DNA of 6,966 bases, from contig WASR01000058.1 of the NCBI GenBank assembly GCA_009712615.1, positions 1 through 6,966 on the forward strand, written 5' to 3'. The notes beneath the pieces are model-generated. The model made no database searches, had not been told where the DNA came from, and saw nothing but the letters and a program-made list of their open reading frames with translations. The DNA comes from Methanobacterium sp. (GTDB lineage Archaea; Methanobacteriota; Methanobacteria; Methanobacteriales; Methanobacteriaceae). The translations under genes and the position numbers were made by a program. Each line of letters starts with the position of its first letter. The stretch's first letter is position 1. Positions 1 through 5,234 of this stretch are shown one piece after another.

Positions 1-105
1 ATAGGACAGTAAAATTCTATTTACAGAAATTAACAATTAATTAAAAGATAGATTGAAATTAAACTAATTATTGTTCATTTAATAGTAAAATAATAAATAT
101 GGGGT

Positions 106-807
106 TTACATTGTTTTTTGATTGTAGGATTCCTTGTTGCAAGAGCTGCTGATTGGGTTGGGGTCCTGGTTTTGGATCTCACCAAGCTTCTCGAAAACAG
201 CTTTAACATCCACTTTGGTGTTGATGCAACCATCATTTAACAGAGGTACGCCTTGACATGAAAATTTTGACAACTTCATCATTGACAGGTTCAAATCCTG
301 ATAACAAGCCACTCCTAAAACAGCCTTGAAATCATTTCTTTCCAATATTTTCTTTAAAAAAGTTGATCCTGGAATGATAAAGACTTTAAAACCTTTATTT
401 TCTGCTTTGGTTTTTATGACTCCTATCACGCATCTGTTACAGTTGTTACAAACTAATCCTGATGCTTCTAATTTCGCTTCACATTCTATAGATCTGAGAC
501 AGTGTGGAAGAACAACTATGGTGTCTTTTGGTTCTATATGTTTGTAAACCTTTTCATTAACCTTGTTTCTGACTTCTACCCCTATCTGGTCGACTATCTT
601 TCCATCCACACCAACGTTTTCAGAGAACTTCTTAAAGATTCCGTAGAACATATCGACTGTAAATAGTAAGAGCCTGGGAAAAACCAGTTTATCTTCTTTG
701 AGAAGAAGTTTTCCAAGTATTAGGGTAACAGAAAGAAGTGTCAAAAGCACGATGGCCAGAACGAACACTATCTGCCCAAATATTTGATAAAATTCCATAA
801 ATGCCAT
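106..807 (-). CDS. DUF116 family membrane-anchored cysteine-rich protein
   Basis: This 233-residue protein matches the archaeal/bacterial DUF116 family, whose biochemical role is not established. Residues 6-36 form a strong hydrophobic segment, with a second weaker one at about 41-56, so the protein is probably held in the membrane with a cytoplasmic C-terminal domain. The DUF116 hallmarks follow: VVLPHCLRS at 98-106, a cysteine cluster (C109, C120, C123, C126), PGSTF at 146-150, LGVACYQDL at 164-172, and GVPLLNDGC at 186-194. The many conserved cysteines (C103 to C194) suggest a metal or Fe-S site, which is inference. The C-terminal tail (about 211-233) is polar and probably disordered. The start is uncertain: ATG at 807 and ATG at 798 both lack a Shine-Dalgarno sequence, and a TATA-like box about 26 nt upstream of 807 would give a leaderless or nearly leaderless message. 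It appears to be transcribed alone. Confidence 0.85.
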   Translation of the reverse strand: MAFMEFYQIFGQIVFVLAIVLLTLLSVTLILGKLLLKEDKLVFPRLLLFTVDMFYGIFKKFSENVGVDGKIVDQIGVEVRNKVNEKVYKHIEPKDTIVVLPHCLRSIECEAKLEASGLVCNNCNRCVIGVIKTKAENKGFKVFIIPGSTFLKKILERNDFKAVLGVACYQDLNLSMMKLSKFSCQGVPLLNDGCINTKVDVKAVFEKLGEIQNQDPNPISSSCNKESYNQKTM

Positions 808-819
808 ATACTAAATAAG

Positions 820-856
820 TTGCACCTACTATATTAAGGTGATTATGCAGGTGTAA
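820..856 (-). promoter_or_regulatory. Putative promoter of the DUF116 gene with flanking inverted repeat
   Basis: On the minus strand a TATA-like TTAATATAG lies at 837-829. Transcription starting about 25 nt downstream would begin almost exactly at the ATG at 807. CACCT at 823-827 and AGGTG at 837-841 bracket the box as an inverted repeat. A second AGGTG at 849-853 belongs to an imperfect longer repeat: TTGCACCTAC at 820-829 matches the reverse complement of 847-856 at 8 of 10 bases. This could be a repressor site, but that is inference from symmetry and position. Confidence 0.35.
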
Positions 857-867
857 AAAACTAAAAA
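855..867 (-). terminator. T-rich terminator after the zinc-ribbon operon
   Basis: Read on the minus strand, about 40 nt after the stop codon at 904-906, two T runs (five T at 867-863 and six T at 860-855) follow one another. Oligo-T tracts without a hairpin are the usual intrinsic termination signal for archaeal RNA polymerase. The site fits the end of the operon made of the zinc ribbon and the 160-residue protein. Confidence 0.45.
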
Positions 868-903
868 TCTAACTATTAATGCTCCTTTTTCACGTATGAA
901 GTA

Positions 904-1386
904 TTATTGATCCATTTTTTCAATCCTAAACTGTTCAAAATGTCCTTCAATTTCGACTCCAGATTCAACTGCATCTATATCCAGACCAGAAAGTTCGGAG
1001 CAAGCGCACAATATATCTTGTTCAGGATGGGTACCTGCTTGTACATCACAGTCCAGCTTAATATGATCCCCACATGCAACAACCATCTTCAACCTTTTTG
1101 AGGTGGGATGGTTTTCAGGAAGTACAACAATGGGTGATGAAAATTCTTTCAGCAGGTACATCATGGCAAGTATGCCTTGTTCTGTTTTTTTTCCACCTTC
1201 AAATGCAGATACTGCAATAAGATCATCCTTTCCTAAAAAAACAACGATCTCTTCCTTCTCAGGAGTTCCAATAAATATCTGCATATCCTTTCCTGTCTTG
1301 ACCAGCCCAAGCTTTCCAGAAGATCCTGTTAAAAATAATACTTGATCTGGATTTAATTCGATTCTTCTACGTTCTCGGACTGACAT
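904..1386 (-). CDS. Conserved-looking protein of unknown function, 160 aa
   Basis: I do not recognise this family. From the ATG at 1386 the product has 160 residues, begins with a short basic stretch (RERRR), has no signal peptide or membrane segment, and alternates beta-like stretches (QVLFLTG, MQIFIGT, IVVFLG, LIAVSAF) with one clear helix (about 68-81). The most motif-like part is the second half: IVVLPENHPTSKR at 86-98, VVACGDHIKLDCD at 102-114, GTHPEQD at 118-124, and C127/C129. Cysteines at 105, 113, 127 and 129 could bind a metal or be redox active, which is inference. The frame stays open to an ATG at 1443, but those 19 extra residues are a basic shadow of the zinc-ribbon gene, so 1386 is preferred. 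That ATG lies inside the upstream gene, overlaps it by 34 nt and has no Shine-Dalgarno sequence, so translation probably depends on coupling. An internal ATG at 1284 is preceded by AGGAAAGGAT but would remove about 34 plausible residues. Confidence 0.7.
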   Translation of the reverse strand: MSVRERRRIELNPDQVLFLTGSSGKLGLVKTGKDMQIFIGTPEKEEIVVFLGKDDLIAVSAFEGGKKTEQGILAMMYLLKEFSSPIVVLPENHPTSKRLKMVVACGDHIKLDCDVQAGTHPEQDILCACSELSGLDIDAVESGVEIEGHFEQFRIEKMDQ

Positions 1387-1487
1387 GAAGGACAAACTAC
1401 TCTTTTTCCTATACCTTGAAATTCGTTTCCACAGTCTAAACATCTGTAACGTTTTGTTTTGAGCTTTTTCATTTTAAGATCGGCCAT
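1353..1487 (-). CDS. Small zinc-ribbon protein, 44 aa
   Basis: The protein is basic at its N-terminus (MADLKMKKLKTKRY) and then forms a four-cysteine zinc ribbon: C16-x2-C19 (CLDC), a 12-residue loop, and C32-x2-C35 (CPSC), ending in an acidic tail. Such ribbons bind one zinc and are common in nucleic-acid-binding or regulatory proteins; the partner is unknown. The frame stays open to an ATG at 1568 (71 residues), but the ATG at 1487 is preferred because GGAGG sits 4 nt before it, while the upstream ATG has only GGATT. The 27 residues this removes contain no recognisable motif. It is the first gene of a two-gene unit, and its 3' end overlaps the start of the 160-residue protein by about 34 nt. 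The two are therefore likely made together. Confidence 0.7.
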   Translation of the reverse strand: MADLKMKKLKTKRYRCLDCGNEFQGIGKRVVCPSCQSENVEESN

Positions 1488-1535
1488 TGGGCCTCCAACA
1501 GTGCACATATAATCACCAATTGAACTATGTTTCGG

Positions 1536-1549
1536 GAGATATTTAATTT
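1536..1549 (-). promoter_or_regulatory. Possible TATA box for the zinc-ribbon operon
   Basis: Read on the minus strand, AAATTAAATATCTC at 1549-1536 contains a TATA-like AAATATC. A start about 25 nt downstream would leave a leader of roughly 30 nt before the ATG at 1487, with the GGAGG in it. A second candidate, AATAAATAGA at 1620-1611, would instead fit a start near 1590 and the longer reading from 1568, or a leader of about 100 nt. The sequence alone does not decide between them. Confidence 0.3.
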
Positions 1550-1630
1550 TTGTCATTGAGAAAATCATAATCCAACATGGGAAAACAAAAGTTCTTAGAC
1601 CATTACTACATCTATTTATTCTTTAGATTT

Positions 1631-1660
1631 CATATAAAAAACTTAGAATAACAAGTTTTT
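1631..1660 (+). promoter_or_regulatory. Putative promoter and palindromic operator of the chelatase gene
   Basis: CATATAAA at 1631-1638 is a good TATA-like box about 50 nt before the ATG at 1688, predicting a transcript start near 1658-1662. Directly after it lies a perfect 8-bp inverted repeat, AAAAACTT at 1637-1644 and AAGTTTTT at 1653-1660, separated by 8 nt. The repeat spans the space between the TATA box and the expected start, where a bound dimeric repressor would block polymerase. Its use as an operator is inference. Confidence 0.4.
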
Positions 1661-1687
1661 AAGAATCAGGGAATTTACTGTTAAACT

Positions 1688-3823
1688 ATGGTGAGACTAT
1701 TGAAAAACATTATTTTTCCATTTTCAGCAATTGTAGGCCAAAACGATGTTAAAAAAGCCCTAATATTGAACGCTGTCAATCCAAATATTGGTGGAGTTTT
1801 AATAAAGGGGGACAAGGGAACCGGAAAAACAACTGCTGTGAGAGCACTGGCAGATCTCCTACCTCCGATTCAAGTAGTAAAGGGATGTCCCTTCAACTGT
1901 GATCCAAATGATACTGATGCATTATGTGATTCATGCAAATCAGCTGATTTTGAGGTAGAAACAAAATCAATGAGGGTAGTTGAACTTCCACTGGGTTCTA
2001 CAGAAGACCGGGTTGTTGGATCCATAAACATAGAAAAGGCTCTTAAAGAAGGATTAAAAGCTTTAGAACCTGGAATTCTTGCAGAAGCTAATAGAAATAT
2101 TCTTTACGTCGACGAAATCAATCTACTAGATGATAACCTTGTAGATGTTCTTTTAGACGCAGCAGCTTATGGTGTGAATCTTGTGGAACGTGAAGGCATC
2201 TCAGTAGCGCACCCATCCAAGTTCATGCTGGTGGGTACAATGAACCCCCAGGAGGGTGAACTTCGACCCCAACTTTCAGATAGAATCGGGCTTCACATAT
2301 CTGTACACACCATCATGGATCTTGATGAACGAGTAAAGATAATGAAGAGGCGGGAAGATTTTGAAAGGGACCCCACAGCATTTAAACAAGAATTTGAACC
2401 CAAACAAAAGGAAATTCTCGATAGAATAATTAAAGCAAGAGAACTTCTAGAAAAAGTCAATATTTCAAGGGGGCTCATGGAGATAATAGCATATCTTTGC
2501 ATGGAAATGGGGGTGGATGGTCACAGGGCAGATATTGCAATTTTAAGGACTTCAAAGGCCATCGCTGCATACAATGAAATGGTTGATGTAGATCTGAATC
2601 ATGTTGAAGAAGCAGCACTTCTGGTACTGGGTGAGAGATTCCATAACACTACTCAAAATAAAAACCAGATATCTCAAATGGTTCAGAGGGCCATGGATGA
2701 TCTCACAAAAAGGAACTCAGAAAAGGAAAACTCTGATAAACCAGAACATGCAGAAGAAAAACCCAATCAAGATGGAGACAATGAAACCTCAAATGGAGAG
2801 TCAACTGGAGATGATGGATCTTCAAATTCCAGTGAACCCCAAGGGAATCAAGAATTGGAAGATGAAGCCCAAGAAAATTCTGGAGAGGAACCCCAAACAA
2901 TGGAATCAAAACAGCCTGAAGTTCAAAATGCTGCTGAAGAGTTTGATGATTCCGGGGATAGGGATACAGGTAAAAAACTCAGATCTTCAGATGATGAGGA
3001 TGAAACAGAATCATGTGATGAGGGGCTTGATATAAAAAAATTGCTGAAGATCAAGGGAAAATCTAAGAAGAAACTCTATGGAAAAAGAGTTGACTCTACC
3101 ACATCCAAGGGTAAATATGTCAAAAGCAAGTTTCCAAAGGAAATGAACAAGGACATAGCAATTGACGCCACATTAAGGGCTGCTGCACTTAGTTCAGAAG
3201 GAAAGATAACTGTCAAAACTGAAGATCTGCGTCAAAAAGTTCGTAAACATGGTGCAAAAGCTTCCATTGCAGTTGTTGTAGATATAAGTGGATCCATGTA
3301 CTCTGAAAAAAAAGCAGTAAGGGTTAAGGACATACTAAACAACGTCATAGAAGATGCAGCTAGAAATGGTGATAAGGTCAGTGTTGTTGGATTTAAGGGT
3401 AAAGATGCTTTGATTATCATACCAACCACACGAAGGGCAGTATCATTTAAGGAACAAATCGATAATCTTAAAATAGGTGGAACAACACCATTAGCTTCTG
3501 GAATGAAACGGGGATTTGAAATTCTTAAGAAGGAAAAGTTCAGGGATGAATATGTTCCAATGATGTTGATACTGACCGATGGAATGCCCAACGTAAAACT
3601 AAACAAAAGTCCAGTGGAGGATGCCATTGATCTTGCAGTAAGCCTCAAGGAAAATGAGATCCATACTATTATTATTAATTTTGAACAGGCAGTAAAGTAC
3701 GGAAGGGACATGAACATGGAACTTGCTGTGGCCTCTGGAGGAAGGTACTACGATCTCGAACAACTAAAATCTCCTGGCTGTGCAGTTTCAATGATCCTGG
3801 ATAACGAGAGAAAAGATCTTTAA
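1688..3823 (+). CDS. Fused ChlI/ChlD-type (AAA+ plus VWA) metal chelatase subunit
   Basis: This 711-residue protein joins the two accessory subunits of class I tetrapyrrole chelatases. The N-terminal AAA+ domain (about 8-345) has Walker A GDKGTGKT (41-48), the [11 protein letters not shown] block (101-111), Walker B LYVDEIN (139-145), [20 protein letters not shown] (183-202) with candidate arginine finger R199, and sensor-2-like [10 protein letters not shown] (278-287). An acidic low-complexity linker (about 345-445) follows, then a VWA domain (about 523-700) with an intact MIDAS: DISGS (532-536), T600 and D631. Such proteins use ATP to drive metal insertion by a large CobN/ChlH/BchH-type subunit. 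Methanogens make no chlorophyll, so cobalt insertion into corrin or another CobN-linked reaction is more likely than magnesium; that is inference, and no CobN is in this window. C67, C71, C80 and C83 form an extra cysteine quartet after Walker A. The ATG at 1688 lacks a close Shine-Dalgarno sequence; a TTG at 1700 is preceded by GGTGA with 5-nt spacing and could be the true start. Confidence 0.9.
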   Translation: MVRLLKNIIFPFSAIVGQNDVKKALILNAVNPNIGGVLIKGDKGTGKTTAVRALADLLPPIQVVKGCPFNCDPNDTDALCDSCKSADFEVETKSMRVVELPLGSTEDRVVGSINIEKALKEGLKALEPGILAEANRNILYVDEINLLDDNLVDVLLDAAAYGVNLVEREGISVAHPSKFMLVGTMNPQEGELRPQLSDRIGLHISVHTIMDLDERVKIMKRREDFERDPTAFKQEFEPKQKEILDRIIKARELLEKVNISRGLMEIIAYLCMEMGVDGHRADIAILRTSKAIAAYNEMVDVDLNHVEEAALLVLGERFHNTTQNKNQISQMVQRAMDDLTKRNSEKENSDKPEHAEEKPNQDGDNETSNGESTGDDGSSNSSEPQGNQELEDEAQENSGEEPQTMESKQPEVQNAAEEFDDSGDRDTGKKLRSSDDEDETESCDEGLDIKKLLKIKGKSKKKLYGKRVDSTTSKGKYVKSKFPKEMNKDIAIDATLRAAALSSEGKITVKTEDLRQKVRKHGAKASIAVVVDISGSMYSEKKAVRVKDILNNVIEDAARNGDKVSVVGFKGKDALIIIPTTRRAVSFKEQIDNLKIGGTTPLASGMKRGFEILKKEKFRDEYVPMMLILTDGMPNVKLNKSPVEDAIDLAVSLKENEIHTIIINFEQAVKYGRDMNMELAVASGGRYYDLEQLKSPGCAVSMILDNERKDL

Positions 3824-3841
3824 GATATGGGGGAATTTTTA

Positions 3842-4411
3842 ATGTCTAAACTAAACATAGGTAAAAATGTTTTTTCACAACCAATGCCATTAGCTCTTCT
3901 TGGCACGCACAATGAAGGAAAACCTAATTTTATGGCTTTAGGATGGTTCACAAGGGTTAATAATAATCCTCCACTATTTGCTGTGGCAGTTAACAAAGCC
4001 CATCAAACTAATGTGTCAATAAGAACTAACAAAACATTCACCATAAACTTTCCCACAGAAGATATGATAATCGAAACAGATTACTGTGGAATAGTTTCTG
4101 CAAAGAGGATGGATAAATCCAAAATATTCGATGTATTCTATGGTGAACTTGAAAATGCACCCCTTATAACTAAATGTCCATTGTCAATTGAATGTAAACT
4201 CCATGATATTATGGAGTTCCCAACAAACGATCTTTTCATTGGTGAAGTGGTTGCTGCTTACTCTGACGAGAAATATTTAACAGATAACATTCCCGATTTA
4301 AAGAAGATCAACCCAGTTGTTTTTACGATGCCCAACAATAACTACTTCAAAATTGGTGAAAAGGTGGGAGATGCATGGTCAGATGGCAGGAAATTTGAAG
4401 TGGATCAATGA
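3842..4411 (+). CDS. Flavin reductase family (FMN-binding) protein
   Basis: The 189-residue product fits the flavin-reductase-like split-barrel family (COG1853), whose members bind FMN and often transfer electrons from NAD(P)H to flavin, iron or other acceptors. Family features are the LALLGTHNEGKPNFMALGW region (18-35), TFTINFPTEDM (65-75), TDYCGIVSAKRMDKSKIF (79-96), APLITKCPLSIECKL (106-120), LFIGEVV (131-137) and a C-terminal YFKIGEKVGDAW (168-179). Length and motif order are normal for the archaeal members; the substrate cannot be read from sequence. The ATG at 3842 is preferred over the in-frame ATG at 3827 because GGGGGAA at 3829-3835 gives it a good ribosome binding site. Only 18 nt separate it from the chelatase stop codon, so the two genes are probably co-transcribed. 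A corrin reductase role like that of CobR is possible but unproven. Confidence 0.85.
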   Translation: MSKLNIGKNVFSQPMPLALLGTHNEGKPNFMALGWFTRVNNNPPLFAVAVNKAHQTNVSIRTNKTFTINFPTEDMIIETDYCGIVSAKRMDKSKIFDVFYGELENAPLITKCPLSIECKLHDIMEFPTNDLFIGEVVAAYSDEKYLTDNIPDLKKINPVVFTMPNNNYFKIGEKVGDAWSDGRKFEVDQ

Positions 4412-4433
4412 TCTTTTTATAGTGTGAAGATCA
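4409..4433 (+). repeat. 7-bp inverted repeat around a TATA-like box before tsr3
   Basis: TGATCTT at 4409-4415 and AAGATCA at 4427-4433 are a perfect inverted repeat with an 11-nt centre. The left arm begins on the TGA stop codon of the flavin reductase gene. Between left arm and centre lies TTTTTATA (4414-4421), a TATA-like box about 30 nt ahead of the tsr3 ATG. The element could be an operator for a tsr3 promoter or an RNA hairpin at the junction of the two genes. Confidence 0.4.
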
Positions 4434-4449
4434 AGGTAAGATGTAAACA

Positions 4450-4959
4450 ATGAAAGTATCGGTGTATCATGCAGAACAGTGTGACCCTAAAAAATGTACC
4501 ACTGTAAAGCTTCAAAGACAGGGTAAAGTTAAAGTTGTGACTAAACTTACCATGTTGCCAAAGGGAGCAATAGTACTGGATCCATTTTCTGTAAAATCAG
4601 TTTCATACGAAGACAGAGAAATCGTTGAAAAAAATGGTATTGTAGGCCTTGACTGTTCTTGGAACAGGATTCAAAAATCCAGCATAATGTTCAAGGGCAA
4701 AAAATATCATAGATCTCTTCCTTTCCTTGTTGCAGCAAATCCCACCAATTATGGAAAACCATGCAAACTCTCAACTGCAGAGGCTATTGCAGCAACTTTT
4801 TATATAGTGGGACTTAAAGATAATGCTGTTGAAATAATGTCCCAATTCAAATGGGGACCTCATTTTCTCAAGCTCAACCATGAGTTATTAGAGGAATATT
4901 CAAGCGCTAAAACAAGTGCTGAAGTTGTAAAGATTCAAAATAGATTTATAGGAGGCTAA
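4450..4959 (+). CDS. tsr3: Tsr3, 16S rRNA aminocarboxypropyltransferase
   Basis: This 169-residue protein matches the Tsr3 family (RLI-like N-terminal segment plus DUF367). Tsr3 moves the 3-amino-3-carboxypropyl group of S-adenosylmethionine onto a uridine or pseudouridine of small-subunit rRNA, in the helix 31 loop equivalent to yeast 18S position 1191, late in ribosome maturation. The N-terminal part has QCDPKKCT (10-17). The DUF367 part has LDPFS (43-47), GLDCSW (66-71), [17 protein letters not shown] (88-104), CKLSTAEA (105-112) and [11 protein letters not shown] (133-143), all typical. Length is normal for archaeal members. The ribosome binding site is poor: AAGGT ends about 13 nt before the ATG, and a TATA-like box at 4414-4421 would give a very short leader. 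The gene lies 38 nt after the flavin reductase gene and ends 2 nt before the L40e start, so it is surely translated together with L40e. Confidence 0.93.
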   Translation: MKVSVYHAEQCDPKKCTTVKLQRQGKVKVVTKLTMLPKGAIVLDPFSVKSVSYEDREIVEKNGIVGLDCSWNRIQKSSIMFKGKKYHRSLPFLVAANPTNYGKPCKLSTAEAIAATFYIVGLKDNAVEIMSQFKWGPHFLKLNHELLEEYSSAKTSAEVVKIQNRFIGG

Positions 4960-4961
4960 AA

Positions 4962-5108
4962 ATGGCTAGATTTGAAGAAGCAGAGAACAGGCTGTTTAAG
5001 ATTAAAATTTGCCTTAAATGTAACGCAAGAAACCCACCAACGGCAAAAACCTGCAGGAAATGCGGTTACAAAGGTTTAAGATACAAAGCAAAAGAAGCAA
5101 GAGGCTAA
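4962..5108 (+). CDS. rpl40e: Large-subunit ribosomal protein L40e
   Basis: This 48-residue basic protein is the archaeal L40e, a zinc-binding component of the 50S subunit. It has the expected CxxC-x10-CxxC ribbon: C17-x2-C20 and C31-x2-C34, in the context [20 protein letters not shown], followed by a lysine/arginine-rich tail. In eukaryotes L40 is made as a ubiquitin fusion; here, as in other archaea, it stands alone. A GGAGG at 4951-4955 lies inside the last codons of tsr3 and 6 nt before the ATG, and only 2 nt separate the two genes. Together these indicate translational coupling with the rRNA-modifying enzyme. It is probably the last gene of its transcript, because a hairpin-forming repeat and a 126-nt spacer follow. 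Confidence 0.95.
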   Translation: MARFEEAENRLFKIKICLKCNARNPPTAKTCRKCGYKGLRYKAKEARG

Positions 5109-5122
5109 ATTTGCACATACAG

Positions 5123-5156
5123 ATTTAACTAAGGGTTTATAACCCTAATGTTAAAT
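5123..5156 (+). repeat. Two-step hairpin-forming inverted repeat after L40e
   Basis: Two nested perfect inverted repeats share one centre. The inner pair is AGGGTT (5132-5137) and AACCCT (5141-5146) with a 3-nt loop TAT. The outer pair is ATTTAAC (5123-5129) and GTTAAAT (5150-5156). An unpaired TA on one side and AAT on the other separate them. RNA from here would fold into a 13-bp stem with one small internal loop. It starts 15 nt after the L40e stop codon. It may be a 3'-end or processing signal for the tsr3-rpl40e message, or a protein site, since TTTATAA across the centre also resembles a TATA box. Confidence 0.55.
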
Positions 5157-5161
5157 TATAT
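5154..5161 (+). promoter_or_regulatory. Possible TATA box for the GGGP synthase gene
   Basis: AATTATAT lies about 75 nt before the ATG at 5235 and would predict a start near 5180-5185 with a leader of about 50 nt. The leader is AT-rich and ends with GTGAT (5227-5231), which matches part of the archaeal anti-Shine-Dalgarno complement GGAGGTGAT and sits 3 nt before the ATG. The TTTATAA in the centre of the preceding hairpin is an alternative box. Confidence 0.35.
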
Positions 5162-5234
5162 GTCCTAAATGATTAATTGATGTTTTAATATTGATTTTAA
5201 TATTTTTCTATGATTATTTTAATAGAGTGATTAG

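Noticed and set aside
1..105. Possible gene or regulatory element in the first 105 bases
   Set aside because: The stretch is AT-rich with frequent stop codons in all frames and no clear symmetric element; it is probably the 3' region of the DUF116 gene.
1387..1443. N-terminal extension of the 160-residue protein starting MFRLWKRISR
   Set aside because: These 19 residues are an out-of-frame reading of the zinc-ribbon codons, are strongly basic, and would raise the overlap to 91 nt with no ribosome binding site.
1488..1568. Longer start of the zinc-ribbon protein at 1568
   Set aside because: The ATG at 1487 has GGAGG just upstream, and the extra 27 residues show no motif. It is kept as an alternative because one TATA-like box would suit it.
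2601..3035. 144-residue open frame on the plus strand inside the chelatase gene
   Set aside because: It is a shifted reading of the acidic linker, rich in K, M, N and Q because of base composition, with no domain.
3232..3717. 161-residue open frame on the minus strand inside the chelatase gene
   Set aside because: It is antisense to the VWA domain, whose motifs are intact on the plus strand, and its translation looks like no protein family.
1688..3823. Magnesium chelatase for chlorophyll
   Set aside because: The gene set is archaeal and methanogen-like; such organisms make no chlorophyll, so a CobN-linked or other tetrapyrrole role is more plausible.
3827..3841. Start of the flavin reductase at the ATG at 3827
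   Set aside because: It has no ribosome binding site and contains the GGGGGAA that serves the ATG at 3842.
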